Assembly: GCA_902141825.1 (NCBI GenBank)
Contig: CABFPG010000001.1
Location: 868,001 to 932,000, forward strand
Origin: Thalassocella blandensis
GTDB taxonomy: Bacteria; Pseudomonadota; Gammaproteobacteria; Pseudomonadales; Cellvibrionaceae
DNA: 64,000 nucleotides
Direction of reading: 5' to 3'
The notes under the pieces are model-generated. The model searched no databases. It saw only the letters and a program-made list of their open reading frames with translations, and had not been told where the DNA came from. Every line of letters starts with the position of its first letter. Position 1 is the first letter of the stretch. This document shows, one piece after another, positions 36,196 through 45,618 of the stretch. Position numbers and translations under genes: made by a program.

Positions 36196-37494
36196 TTAAT
36201 ACTGATAAAATCTTACGTAGTCCACATACATTCTTTGCGGGAAGACACTGCCGCCATCAGGGCTGCCAGGCCAGTTTCCGCCAACCGCGAAGTTAAGCAG
36301 AACAAAGAAATTGTTGTGGAATTCCTGGGTGCCATTCACACCACCAGCAATGCTGGCATTATGGTACATATTGCCATCCAGGTACCAGCGAATTTCATTT
36401 GCATCTCGCTCTACCGCATATGTATGCCAGCCCGTCACGTTAGCACCGGTAGACCCAGTGTACTGAGCGTAAATACCATTGTGATCCTGCCAGTGAATCG
36501 TACCGTGAGCCTGAGCTTCATTGTTCACATGCTCCATGATGTCAATCTCACCACATGCCGGCCAGCCAACGGTTCCAATGTCATTGCCCAACATCCAGAA
36601 TGCGGGCCAGCCGCCTTGTGTTTGGGTTAACTTGATTTTAGCTTCGATGCGGCCGTACTTAAACTCACGCTTTCCACGCGTAATCATACGAGTAGACGTG
36701 TACTGACAAGCACCGTACCAGCAGTTGTGGCCACCTTCGCGACGCGCTTCAATTACCAGGACATTACTGTTGACTGAGCCATCGAACTGAATGGAAGCAT
36801 TATTGCCATTAGTGTAGTACTGAAGCTCATTGTTACCCCAGCCACCGCCACCGGTTTCAAATGTCCAGTTCGACATATTGATTGAATCAAATTCGTCTGA
36901 CCAGGTCGCACCATTACCCCCTGTACTGGAAGAGCTGGAGGAGGAACTGGAAGAAGAGCTAGAAGAGCTCGATGACGAACTGCTGCCTGACCCACCACAA
37001 TCGGATTTAACTCGCCACACGCCCCAGTCACCGGTCTGGGAAGGGTTTTCACCCTGAGTCCACCACTGAGCCTCATAAGTTTTGCCTGCGTGAGATACGA
37101 CATTACCTTTGGTGTAAACCGCTGAAGCACTCCACGCACTAACCCCGGAACAGTTTCCGCCGCCACCAGTGCTAGAACTGGAAGATGAAGAACTTGAAGA
37201 ACTGCTGGATGAACTTGAAGAAGAACTGGAAGAAGAGCCTCCGCCCCCGTTACAGGCACCAAGATCATTCCAGGCATAACCCGCAGCCCAGCCAACACCA
37301 GGCTCGTATGGACCACCGATAGAACACCAGCCCGCTACGGTACATTCAAATGCATGACCAACATTTGTTACTTTAGCGCCGGCAGATACTGCGCCGCCGG
37401 AATAAGCGGGCAAACCTGAACAGTTGTATGCATACGCCTGTCCTGAGACTGCCCCCAAAAATGCAAAAGCAATCGCTGCTTTTATAAGTTTCAT
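36196..37494 (-). CDS. Secreted GH16 glucanase with two chitin-binding-type modules and polyserine linkers
   Basis: A 432-residue enzyme with signal peptide (IAFAFLGAVSGQAYA). Module 1 (about 23-83, CSGLPAYSGG to AWNDLGAC) and module 2 (about 113-165, WSASAVYTKGNVVSHAGKTY to VKSDC) resemble CBM5/12-like chitin or glycan binders. Polyserine linkers separate them from each other and from the catalytic domain. The GH16 domain runs from about 197 to the C-terminus, with EIDIME carrying E316 (nucleophile) and E321 (acid/base), fitting laminarinases. Module 1 recurs nearly unchanged in the neighbouring GH18 gene and in the GH19 gene at 53 kb. The gene lies upstream-adjacent to the chitinase on the same strand but has its own terminator and no visible NagR box. 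Confidence 0.92.
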   Translation of the reverse strand: MKLIKAAIAFAFLGAVSGQAYAYNCSGLPAYSGGAVSAGAKVTNVGHAFECTVAGWCSIGGPYEPGVGWAAGYAWNDLGACNGGGGSSSSSSSSSSSSSSSSSSSSSSTGGGGNCSGVSAWSASAVYTKGNVVSHAGKTYEAQWWTQGENPSQTGDWGVWRVKSDCGGSGSSSSSSSSSSSSSSSSSSSSTGGNGATWSDEFDSINMSNWTFETGGGGWGNNELQYYTNGNNASIQFDGSVNSNVLVIEARREGGHNCWYGACQYTSTRMITRGKREFKYGRIEAKIKLTQTQGGWPAFWMLGNDIGTVGWPACGEIDIMEHVNNEAQAHGTIHWQDHNGIYAQYTGSTGANVTGWHTYAVERDANEIRWYLDGNMYHNASIAGGVNGTQEFHNNFFVLLNFAVGGNWPGSPDGGSVFPQRMYVDYVRFYQY

Positions 37495-37912
37495 ATGGGA
37501 TACCTCTAAATAAAAGTTAATTGTGGTTAACGGGCTTTCTACCAGCTCAATAAGGCATTGTGACTTATTAAACTACGCCAGAGGTGACGCCAAGACCGGT
37601 GAAAATATTGATAAATTTCCCGTTGATCATGCGGCCTATCCACCAGCGCGAGCGCATAGCACAAAGTTATTCACTACAAAACACCAGAGTAAAAGTCGTT
37701 TTACAATCTGAGTGGTGTAAGAGTTAGAAAGTGATTCCCCGCTGTACTGCCCCTGTTGGAGTGAGCAACCATCCTTGCTTTCAGATTTGGTAAGGTTTGC
37801 ATGAACCACCCTACCTGGTTTTGGTGAAAGCTTAATCGTTAAAGATAAACATTCACTAGGGTATAACGCAGAACGGCCCCGCATTAGCGAGGCCGTTTGT
37901 TAGAAGCTTAAA
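37495..37912. other. Gap between chitinase stop and GH16-CBM start
   Basis: About 420 bases. It should contain the GH16-CBM promoter and leader. I looked for a c-di-GMP riboswitch because a GCAAACC sequence occurs on the minus strand, but the other conserved elements are missing. No NagR palindrome is present. Confidence 0.5.
37872..37897 (-). terminator. Hairpin after the GH18 gene
   Basis: AACGGCC / GGCCGTT outer stem plus an inner CGC/GCG stem, starting 16 nt beyond the chitinase stop. It has no T-run, so it may protect the 3' end rather than terminate. Confidence 0.5.
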
Positions 37913-39637
37913 TTAAAGACCGCTTCTCATTGCTTTAACCAGTTCACCGTTAGTGGTGTCGCCACTGAATTCCCAGAAGAACGCACCGCCTAAACCTTGT
38001 GACTTAGCATATTGCATTTTAGAGTTAATGGTCGCTGGAGTATCGTAGCTCCACCAGTTGTTACCACAGTGAGCGTATGCAGTACCAGCGATTGTGCCGT
38101 TAGAAGGACACTGAGTCTTCAACACTTTATAGTCTTGAACACCAGGCTCAACACCTTGAGCAGGGCCAGAAGCAGATCCACCAGGCGCTGATTGACTTAC
38201 ACCAGTCCAACCACGACCGTAGAAACCAATACCCAGAAGGATTTTGCTAGCAGGAATACCTTTTGCTCTCATCACATCGATTGCATTCGCAGAGAAGAAA
38301 CCTGAAACAGGGATTCCGTCATAGCTGTAAAGCGGAGAGTGAGGAGCAGTAGGACCTTGAGCATCCCAACCACCGAAGAAGTCGTAAGTCATTGGCATGT
38401 ACCAGTCAACATACTGAGCAGCACCAGCGTAATCAGCAGCGTTCAACTTAGCTTCAGCAGCACCGATTGCAGAAGTAACCAATTGGCTTCCGAAACGGTC
38501 ACGAAGTGCTTTCATCAATACGCGGTAAGCATCAGGACCACTGGAGTCACAGCTCAAGCCACACTCGTTAGGGTATTCCCAGTCAATGTCGATACCGTCA
38601 AATACACCAGCCCAACGTGGGTCGTTAACCAGACCGTAACAAGATTCAGCGAAGGCAGAAGCATTAGCTGCTGCTTGACCGAAACCACCAGACCAAGTCC
38701 AACCACCGAAAGACCAGATAACTTTGATGTGTGGGTATTTAGCTTTCAGTTTCTTCAACTGACCAAAGCTACCACGCAGTGCACCGGAATCCCAAGTATC
38801 AGAAGTTCCGTCAACACTTTCTGCGGCAGAGTAGAAACGATCGTAATCTGCGTAAGAGTCGCCAATTACACACTGACCGTTAGTCACGTTACCGAAAGCG
38901 TAAAGAATGTGAGTGATCGCATCAGCAGAACCGCTGGTAGCAATGTTTTTCACGTGATAGTTACGGCCATAAACACCCCACTGAGCGAAGTAACCGATAA
39001 CTTTATCGCCTGCAGTACCAGGATTACCAGAGCTTGAAGAGCTGCTGGAAGAAGAGCTGGAGCTGCTAGAGCTTGAAGAAGATGAACTTGAAGAAGAGCT
39101 GCTTGAAGAGCTACCTGTGCCACCGCAATCAGATTTCACTCGCCATACACCCCAGTCACCAGTAGTAGTAGGATCATCACCTTGTGTCCACCACTGAGCT
39201 TCATATGTTTTGCCAGCGTGAGATACAACGCTGCCCTTCGTGTAAACTTCAGAAGCACTCCACGCTGCAACACCATTACAGTTGCCGCCACCAGAAGAGC
39301 TAGAGCTGGATGAAGACGAACTTGAAGAAGAGCTGCTTGAAGAGCTGGAAGAAGAGGAAGAACTAGAGCTTGAACCACCGCCGCTACAAGAGCCTAAGTC
39401 GTTCCAAGCGTAAGAGTATGCCCAGCCAACACCTGGCTCGTAGGGGCCACCCATGCCACACCAACCACTCACGGTACACTCGTACGCAGAGCCGTTGTTT
39501 TTAACCTTTGCACCAGTTGCAACAGAACCTGCAGCGAAGTCTGGTAAATTAGAACAGTCGTAAGCCATTGCCGAAGCAGCACCAAAACTCGCGACTACTG
39601 TTGCGGCTAACGCCGTGTTTTTCAGCAGAGTTTTCAT
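37913..39637 (-). CDS. Secreted GH18 chitinase with two chitin-binding-type modules and polyserine linkers
   Basis: A 574-residue chitinase with signal peptide (LAATVVASFGAASAMA). Like the GH16 gene beside it, it starts with a CSNLPDFAAG-type module (about 26-86) and a WSASEVYTKGSVVSHAGKTY-type module (about 120-170), each followed by long serine runs. The GH18 barrel begins near residue 205 (VIGYFAQWGVYGRNY) and has the catalytic DGIDIDWE with E354 as acid/base, plus SxGGW (WSFGGWTWSGG). It would cut chitin outside the cell, releasing mainly chitobiose. A perfect NagR-type palindrome at 39858-39869, about 220 bases upstream, ties it to GlcNAc-controlled expression. Confidence 0.95.
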   Translation of the reverse strand: MKTLLKNTALAATVVASFGAASAMAYDCSNLPDFAAGSVATGAKVKNNGSAYECTVSGWCGMGGPYEPGVGWAYSYAWNDLGSCSGGGSSSSSSSSSSSSSSSSSSSSSSSSSSSGGGNCNGVAAWSASEVYTKGSVVSHAGKTYEAQWWTQGDDPTTTGDWGVWRVKSDCGGTGSSSSSSSSSSSSSSSSSSSSSSSSSSSSGNPGTAGDKVIGYFAQWGVYGRNYHVKNIATSGSADAITHILYAFGNVTNGQCVIGDSYADYDRFYSAAESVDGTSDTWDSGALRGSFGQLKKLKAKYPHIKVIWSFGGWTWSGGFGQAAANASAFAESCYGLVNDPRWAGVFDGIDIDWEYPNECGLSCDSSGPDAYRVLMKALRDRFGSQLVTSAIGAAEAKLNAADYAGAAQYVDWYMPMTYDFFGGWDAQGPTAPHSPLYSYDGIPVSGFFSANAIDVMRAKGIPASKILLGIGFYGRGWTGVSQSAPGGSASGPAQGVEPGVQDYKVLKTQCPSNGTIAGTAYAHCGNNWWSYDTPATINSKMQYAKSQGLGGAFFWEFSGDTTNGELVKAMRSGL

Positions 39638-39857
39638 CGGAAGAACCTCAAAGTTTCATAGTTATTTGTTGTTATTACTGCCTGTGCCTCTTACTCACTA
39701 TCCCAAAAAAACGACACTACCGAACTACGTCTATTTTCTCATTTGGTGTTACGAGTCCATGAACGAATAGCCTGGGGAGTTATTCTTTGAAATCACAAAC
39801 AGTGTTATCTCGCAAATTACGTCGGCCTGAATCTCGAATGTTATGGAGAACGACAAA

Positions 39858-39869
39858 GACAACGTTGTC
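39858..39869. promoter_or_regulatory. NagR-type operator upstream of GH18 chitinase
   Basis: Perfect palindrome GACAACGTTGTC with a CG centre, typical of LacI-family sites; it matches what I recall of the NagR motif of marine gammaproteobacteria and Xanthomonas. Confidence 0.85.
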
Positions 39870-40471
39870 ACAACATTAATGGTGATGCCTTAAAGCTGTC
39901 AAGGCGGTGGATTTGAATTTGCGGACGAAGTCTCGAGATAAGTTAAATACGGTTACAGTTTGTACATTAACAACTTTTCGATACTTTTAGCCGACTTTAC
40001 ATGTTCTTTTCGGATTTTTCTGCGGTAGAAAGACTTATAACCAAAACACCCGTAAAGCGCGACAACACCTTTACTAAAAGAATATTTAAAAATATAAACA
40101 AGCAGGTTTAATTCCAATAAGAAATAAAAATATCGTTTTGTAGTGAATTGGCGTCAATATTCAGTTCACAATTCAGGCGTTTTTCGCTTTATACCCAAAC
40201 AGGCGCCTCTTGGCCCCGGAATATTTTTATCGGAACCAAGCCTTGAAAAGCCCCGCCAAAAGTGAGCACTTACTTTTAAAAGCACACGCATACATTGCTC
40301 ATTATTCCCTCACTTCATAGCTACCACATTACATAGAAAAATTATCATTTCATAGATTTTCGAGGATTTTCAGTGCAAATAGCGTGGATTTTCTGGAATT
40401 TTCCCAGCTTAACAACGTTTAATTTTCGTTCAATTAATGCAAATAATTAACAGTTCATGACATTTTTAATT

Positions 40472-40483
40472 GACAACGTTGTC
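40472..40483. promoter_or_regulatory. NagR-type operator 1 upstream of nagK-nagP
   Basis: Perfect GACAACGTTGTC, flanked by TT on the left and TTTGG on the right. It is paired with a second copy 36 bases further, centre to centre. Confidence 0.85.
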
Positions 40484-40507
40484 TTTGGGACGGTAATTTA
40501 GCTAAAT

Positions 40508-40519
40508 GACAACGTTGTC
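40508..40519. promoter_or_regulatory. NagR-type operator 2 upstream of nagK-nagP
   Basis: Second perfect GACAACGTTGTC in this promoter region. The 36-bp spacing may permit cooperative binding of two repressor dimers. Confidence 0.85.
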
Positions 40520-40898
40520 TATGTTACAGGCGTACCATTCAACAAGTTTAAGGTAGCCGCAGCGTCAGAATTTAAGCACAATGCACTTAAATCGCTCATC
40601 CCGATGAGCATGGCGTTAAGCCCATGTAGCTTTCAATGTTTCATTCAAATGAAAGGGTAGCGGACTCCCGAGCGGAGCCGTTAAATCACTAGACTCACGA
40701 TGCTGTCATCTGAGGTCGTAGCACTTTTAGCTAAATTGCTTATTATGCACAACAGGCAATTTAATAATCAGAATGGGGCTTCCGGCAAGGATACCTGACT
40801 CCATTAGTCCTAAGCTGCGGAGTTCTCCATACCCGCACAATTGGTAAAGAAATCTAGTTTGACGGGACGAGGTTTTCCGTCAGTTAAGAGGTTAGGAA

Positions 40899-41813
40899 AT
40901 GTCTTCTTCAGCAGTAAATGACGATACATTATTTTTGGGCATCGATGGCGGTGGTACAAAGTGCCGTTCATGTTTAGTAACCGCGTCCGGTGACGTTATC
41001 GGCGAAGGGCTGGCTGGCCCAGCCAATCCAAATCACGGCGGGCTGAATAAAGCCATTCCTTCTATTACGGACGCTGCCGAACAAGCACTGGTAGCCGCCG
41101 GATATACACGAAAAGATTTTAATCGCGTTGTCGTATGTGCAGCGCTTGCGGGAGTCAACATCCCCAGCACCTTTAATGCAATGAAAGAATGGCAGCATCC
41201 TTTTGCAGACTGGTATGTCACTACAGATCTTCACGGGGCATGCTTAGGAGCCCACGGAGGACACGACGGCGCCGTGATTGTGTGTGGCACCGGTTCTTGC
41301 GGCTTCGTTAATGTTAAAGGCAGAAGCGAATTGTTTGGTGGACACGGCTTCCATTTGGGAGATAAAGGCAGTGGCGCCTGGCTGGGTCTGGAAGCTGTCA
41401 AAGCGGTTCTGGAAGCTTATGACGGTTTGGCCCCTGCCACAGTGTTAACCGAAGCGGTGAAAAGTGAATTCGGTGTATCTGGACTGGATATTGTTGAACG
41501 TTTAAATAAAGCCTCATCCTCAGAGTTTGCCAGCCTGGCGCCTTCGATTTTTGCGGCCGCCGATAGCGGTGATGCCGTGGCAATCTCCATTGTTCAAGAC
41601 GGAGCGAGCTATATTGATGCGCTAGCGAGAAAACTGCTCGCGATGAACCCTCCACGATTCTCAATGATTGGTGGCATTTCTGCTCCACTCAAAAAATGGC
41701 TATCTGTAGAAGTTGCAGAAAAAGTTGAACCGCCTCTAGAGCAACCAGAGCTCGGAGCTATTCACTATGCAAAAGAATGCTACAGCGCTAAAACTGCAGA
41801 AATGATCGCCTGA
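40899..41813 (+). CDS. nagK: N-acetylglucosamine kinase (BadF/BadG/BcrA/BcrD family)
   Basis: A 304-residue sugar kinase converting GlcNAc to GlcNAc-6-phosphate with ATP. The ASKHA phosphate-1 motif is LFLGIDGGGTKCRS (residues 11-24). Further motifs are VCAALAGVN, VTTDLHGACLGAHGGHDGAVIVCGTGS split over strand and loop, and FGGHGFHLGDKGSGAWLG, all typical of this family's GlcNAc kinases rather than of ROK-type NagK. The gene starts the nagK-nagP unit, controlled by two NagR-type operators, and has AGGTTAGGA before the ATG. The transporter gene follows 104 bases later. Confidence 0.9.
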   Translation: MSSSAVNDDTLFLGIDGGGTKCRSCLVTASGDVIGEGLAGPANPNHGGLNKAIPSITDAAEQALVAAGYTRKDFNRVVVCAALAGVNIPSTFNAMKEWQHPFADWYVTTDLHGACLGAHGGHDGAVIVCGTGSCGFVNVKGRSELFGGHGFHLGDKGSGAWLGLEAVKAVLEAYDGLAPATVLTEAVKSEFGVSGLDIVERLNKASSSEFASLAPSIFAAADSGDAVAISIVQDGASYIDALARKLLAMNPPRFSMIGGISAPLKKWLSVEVAEKVEPPLEQPELGAIHYAKECYSAKTAEMIA

Positions 41814-41917
41814 AAAGAAAATTCCAATTCTAACAACGAAGACCCAAGCGAAGCCTCCTGAATCGGCTTCGTGCCGGTGTCTCGAATTCTCAGGCAAAAT
41901 TCATTAGGTGAAACTTT

Positions 41918-43234
41918 ATGGAAATGGCAATGCAAGACGATAACAAACCGAAGGAGAAGCAATCCTCCTTACACACTACGATAATTCCTATGGCCATTGT
42001 GGCTATGCTGTTTTTTATCCTCGGGTTTGCAACCTGGTTGAACGGCTCCTTAATGCCATTTCTTAAGCAAATTCTGGATCTCACTCCCCTCCAAGCCTCT
42101 CTCATTCTATTCTCTTTTTATATTGCCGTTACCTTTACTGCCATTCCCTCTTCGCAAATTGTTCGTAAGATAGGGTACAAAAAAGGTATGGCGCTAGGAA
42201 TGGCAATCATGATGATTGCTGGCCTGCTATTTATTCCTGCGGCTAAAACTCAGATCTTTGCTGTATTTTTATTTGCACAATTGGTAATGGGCACCGGACA
42301 AACGCTTTTGCAAGCGGGTGTAAACCCTTACGTTGTCAAAATTGGACCGGAAGAATCTGCAGCCGCGCGCGTGTGTATCATGGGCATCCTTAACAAAGGC
42401 GCGGGTATTTGTGCTCCTCTGGCTTTTTACGCTTTAGTGCTAAGCGATTTTGAACAATACAAGGGCATAAAAGAACTGACCGACATTCAGGTTTCTGAAA
42501 TGGCTGGCGCTTTGATTTATCCTTACCTTGGACTCGCCATCTTTTTAGGCTTGCTCGCTTTTGCCGTGTTTAAATCACCACTCCCTGAATTGATCAGTGA
42601 AGAAGAAGCGCAGGCGAACAAAGGCCAAATCCGCGATACACTGTCCCACCCCAATCTGGTTCTGGGCGTTGCTGCATTGTTTTTCTATGTTGCAGTTGAA
42701 GTGATCGCTGGAGATACCATTGGCACATATGCTTTATCCCTGGGCGTTGACAATTATGCGGTAATGACGTCTTACACCATGGCCTGTATGGTGATAGGTT
42801 ATATTCTTGGTATTATTTTGACCCCACGAGTTATGTCACAATCGACGGCACTTGCAATTTCATCTGTGCTAGGCATTACACTGTCAATTTTCATTGTGTT
42901 CGGCAGTACAGAAAGCATGGTTATTTCCAATACTTTTTCTGCACCGGCAATGCCAGATGCTTTGTATATGATTGCGTTCCTGGGACTGGCTAACGCCATA
43001 GTGTGGCCAGCAGTTTGGCCTCTGGCACTTTCTGGTCTGGGTAAAAATACCAGTACAGGTTCCGGCTTGCTGTTAATGGGCATCGCTGGTGGCGCATTTG
43101 GTCCATTATTTTGGGGAGGGTTGAGCTCAACCCCTCTCGGCCAACAAGGCGGCTACATCGTACTACTGCCATGTTATGCATTCATCCTGTTTTATGCGCT
43201 TAAAGGCCATAAAATTACCGCCTGGGGTAAATAA
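41918..43234 (+). CDS. nagP: N-acetylglucosamine MFS transporter NagP
   Basis: A 438-residue major-facilitator permease of the FHS (fucose/hexose:proton) type with twelve membrane segments. The first helix reads MAIVAMLFFILGFATWLNGS, followed by LMPFLKQILDLTPLQASLIL, both very like fucose and GlcNAc permeases. The LLQAGVNPYVVKIGPEESAAAR stretch, split by TM4/5, and the central loop LPELISEEEAQANKGQ support this. Placement directly after nagK under NagR-type operators makes GlcNAc the likely substrate. A perfect intrinsic terminator follows at 43290-43315. A GTGAAAC-type ribosome site precedes the ATG. Confidence 0.92.
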   Translation: MEMAMQDDNKPKEKQSSLHTTIIPMAIVAMLFFILGFATWLNGSLMPFLKQILDLTPLQASLILFSFYIAVTFTAIPSSQIVRKIGYKKGMALGMAIMMIAGLLFIPAAKTQIFAVFLFAQLVMGTGQTLLQAGVNPYVVKIGPEESAAARVCIMGILNKGAGICAPLAFYALVLSDFEQYKGIKELTDIQVSEMAGALIYPYLGLAIFLGLLAFAVFKSPLPELISEEEAQANKGQIRDTLSHPNLVLGVAALFFYVAVEVIAGDTIGTYALSLGVDNYAVMTSYTMACMVIGYILGIILTPRVMSQSTALAISSVLGITLSIFIVFGSTESMVISNTFSAPAMPDALYMIAFLGLANAIVWPAVWPLALSGLGKNTSTGSGLLLMGIAGGAFGPLFWGGLSSTPLGQQGGYIVLLPCYAFILFYALKGHKITAWGK

Positions 43235-43289
43235 ATTTTCTCCAGGTATGCTTGCCCCCCAAGTAAGCATGCGAAAAAAGCAAAGTGAA

Positions 43290-43316
43290 AAGCAAGCCTA
43301 TGGCTTGCTTTTTTTA
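43290..43316 (+). terminator. Intrinsic terminator of the nagK-nagP unit
   Basis: Perfect 9-bp stem AAGCAAGCC / GGCTTGCTT with loop TAT, followed by TTTTT, 56 nt after the nagP stop. Confidence 0.9.
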
Positions 43317-43512
43317 TGAGGAAATTTTGCAATCGAAAATCAGGAAGGAAAAGGCCGTAACAGGACAAGCAGTGTTAAGTTGGTTTATATGATTGACTTC
43401 GCTGTCAGGATTTCCATCTTTTATCCAGCATATCATCGCCAGATTTAAAATCGACACTGCGGACATCCGTTTTGGCGTAAGCAGATAGCCACACTCATTA
43501 AGACGCTTTCTT

Positions 43513-43542
43513 CTAGGTCTAGGTCTAGGTCTAAGTCTAGGT
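43513..43542. repeat. 6-nt CTAGGT tandem repeat, five copies
   Basis: CTAGGT three times, CTAAGT once, CTAGGT once, in the 340-bp gap between nagP and the diguanylate cyclase gene, 35 bases beyond the latter's stop codon. Nothing else was seen in that gap. Confidence 0.8.
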
Positions 43543-43576
43543 CTCAGACGCTGTCTCTGCCCCTAGCAATACAGTA

Positions 43577-45193
43577 TTAACCACTGTGGTTGGACACTGC
43601 ATCCCGCGTAAAACCATCGGGGTTATACAGTGCAAAGCCATTTTTGCCGCTGTGCTTCACTGCATACATGGCCTGGTCAGCATGCTTGCGAATACTGACT
43701 TCATTGTCGCCATGCTCGGGATAGATGGCCATACCAATACTCATCCCTACATGCTCGAAAACACCGTATTGCACTTCGATCGGTTCACGCTGTTCTTCCA
43801 GAATTTTATTGGCAATACGTTCGGCCATATCCAGGTTTTGCGTGCTATTAAGAACAATTAAAAACTCGTCCCCTCCCATGCGAGCAACAATATCTGCCTG
43901 CCGCACTAAATTGCGTAATCGCTCAGCAATGATAATCAGGGTTTTGTCACCGGCATCATGCCCGTAGGTATCGTTAATATATTTAAAGCCATCCAGATCA
44001 ATCATCATCACAATGAATCCTTTGCTGGCTAGATCAGGCCGGCCGATGATGCGTCTCAGCTCATTCTCCAGCGCCTGTCGATTGGACAGCCCCGTAAGAC
44101 TATCGGTTTCAGCCAGCTCACGAGTTCGCTGCTCAGATAATTTTCTTTCGGTCACATCATACATAACCCCCTCTACCGACATCGGGGTTTTTTCGCTGCC
44201 CGCAGGAGAGAATATACAATGCACCCAACGCAAACCGGGCTTATCTTCAGCAATAATCTGTAAATCAGCAGAGCAGGGTCGCTTTGTTACCAGAGCCAGT
44301 TTAACCAGCGAATAGGCTTGCTTAGTATCGCTGAATACCCGCTCCACAATATTCGCATCATCTATATTGTCGACAATATTTTCTTCTAGATTGGCAATTT
44401 TAAAAAAGGAAGGGTTGGCCGTAATCAACGTACCATTTTCACGTACGAGAAAAATACCGGCGCTACTGTCTTCAAAAATGCCCCGGAAGCGATGCTCTAA
44501 AATTTCGACACGGTGACGCAGCTCTCGCTCTTCTTCGAGCTTTTTTTCTACCGTAACTAACAGCGTATTAATATCTGCTGCCAATAATCCGATTTCATCT
44601 GCACGACGCAAATCACTTTCGTGCAACAGGTTACCATCACCGGGAGTGATCGCATGCAGACGCCCGGATAAACTGGTAAGCGGACGAGTCATCATCCAAT
44701 AAACCATGACCAAAACAAACAATATAAGCAGCGCTGCCTGCGCGGCCAATCCCACCGTTGTGGCCATTGCCGAATCACGAGCACGCTGAGCTATGAGCGG
44801 CAAACTGGGTTTCACCACTAATTGCCCGACGATTTCAGTTTCATCAAACGGACCAACCAGGTCCAAACTAATCAACTGAGCATCAACATCATCGGGTATA
44901 TTCCCTTCCTGTGTAACCGTACCCTGGCTCATGGCAATTTTTGCCCCAACCACGATATCGTTTTTAATCAGACCTGAAATGACATCCTGAGCCAGTTGCT
45001 TATTCCCAACATAGGCTGCGATAGCAGCAGTGGTACTGACCGTCTGCAGTAATTGCTGAATGGAACGCTCGCTTTCGGCGAAAGAATTTTCGTAACTTCT
45101 CTGATAGAAAAACTGCGAAGACAGCAACACCACAAAGAGCGCTGCTGCTGCCAAGCTGAGTGAGACTTTTACATGTAGACTCTTAATCTTCAT
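43577..45193 (-). CDS. Membrane diguanylate cyclase (HAMP-PAS-GGDEF)
   Basis: A 538-residue sensor enzyme making c-di-GMP. TM1 is about residues 9-29 and a periplasmic sensor domain of about 120 residues follows. TM2 is about 147-168 (VGLAAQAALLILFVLVMVYW). A HAMP linker runs about 169-225, then PAS (about 238-355, FRGIFEDSSAGIFLVRENG), then GGDEF (about 365-525). The active motif GGDEF is 440-444, and the inhibitory RxxD site (R431-D434) is intact. Its start overlaps the stop of the small binding-protein gene by four bases (ATGA), and that gene likewise overlaps the porin gene. The three proteins probably form one sensory unit in which the periplasmic binding protein feeds this enzyme. Confidence 0.94.
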   Translation of the reverse strand: MKIKSLHVKVSLSLAAAALFVVLLSSQFFYQRSYENSFAESERSIQQLLQTVSTTAAIAAYVGNKQLAQDVISGLIKNDIVVGAKIAMSQGTVTQEGNIPDDVDAQLISLDLVGPFDETEIVGQLVVKPSLPLIAQRARDSAMATTVGLAAQAALLILFVLVMVYWMMTRPLTSLSGRLHAITPGDGNLLHESDLRRADEIGLLAADINTLLVTVEKKLEEERELRHRVEILEHRFRGIFEDSSAGIFLVRENGTLITANPSFFKIANLEENIVDNIDDANIVERVFSDTKQAYSLVKLALVTKRPCSADLQIIAEDKPGLRWVHCIFSPAGSEKTPMSVEGVMYDVTERKLSEQRTRELAETDSLTGLSNRQALENELRRIIGRPDLASKGFIVMMIDLDGFKYINDTYGHDAGDKTLIIIAERLRNLVRQADIVARMGGDEFLIVLNSTQNLDMAERIANKILEEQREPIEVQYGVFEHVGMSIGMAIYPEHGDNEVSIRKHADQAMYAVKHSGKNGFALYNPDGFTRDAVSNHSG

Positions 45194-45618
45194 TCTTCGG
45201 AAGGCAGCTCCAAAACCACTTTGACATTGGCGGGCAGTGGCTGCTTGTCGACGTAGGCAATAGCCGACGAGTTATCGGCAACAGTTTGAATCAACGTTTG
45301 TTCGCTGTCATATTGTTTGGGCTGTGTCATACGCCCGGCAAAAACGAGCGTAGCCCAATAAGCATCGACCTGAGCTTCACTTTTTCCAGTTAAGGCCTTG
45401 TAAAAATGTGCGCGCAATGGCGTACCGGTTTCCAGATCCAGCGTTACGGCTGGCTTGTTATTTGGAAAGGCTGTCACTCTACCCATAAATAGATCTACGG
45501 CCTGTTTGTGCGTCAGCCCGTCAACTGAACTGTCCGCATTCACAATGACTAAGATATCTGCCGCACTCGCTATGCTGCAGCCCATGAGAACAATTGTTAG
45601 GATTAGTTTTTTTATCAT
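45190..45618 (-). CDS. Small PstS-like periplasmic binding-domain protein
   Basis: A 142-residue exported protein with signal peptide (LILTIVLMGCSIASA). The mature domain reads ILVIVNADSSVDGLTHKQAV-DLFMGR, then AYWATLVFAGRMTQPKQY, then IAYVDKQPLPANVKVVL, closely parallel to the 171-residue protein at 13.1-13.6 kb. It is a half-size type 2 binding-protein fold. It is translationally coupled at both ends: ATGA with the porin upstream and ATGA with the diguanylate cyclase downstream. The likely role is to bind a small ligand in the periplasm and signal to the cyclase; the ligand is not known. Confidence 0.88.
   Translation of the reverse strand: MIKKLILTIVLMGCSIASAADILVIVNADSSVDGLTHKQAVDLFMGRVTAFPNNKPAVTLDLETGTPLRAHFYKALTGKSEAQVDAYWATLVFAGRMTQPKQYDSEQTLIQTVADNSSAIAYVDKQPLPANVKVVLELPSEE

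Larger units (their letters stand above)
39638..40898. other. Divergent control region between GH18 chitinase and nagK
   Basis: About 1.26 kb without a supported gene. It holds three perfect NagR-type palindromes (39858, 40472, 40508). Between the last one and nagK lie about 380 bases that probably form a long leader. Hairpins there include GCTCATC/GATGAGC (40594-40609) and CGGaCTCC/GGAGCCG (40661-40680). Confidence 0.55.

Noticed and set aside
37500-37870. c-di-GMP (GEMM) riboswitch in the GH16-CBM leader
   Set aside because: A GCAAACC element and some pairing occur on the minus strand, but the conserved ACGCAAAGCC segment and receptor parts are missing.
38339-39037. 232-codon plus-strand ORF inside the chitinase gene
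   Set aside because: Antisense to the GH18 catalytic domain, with biased composition that mirrors the chitinase codons.
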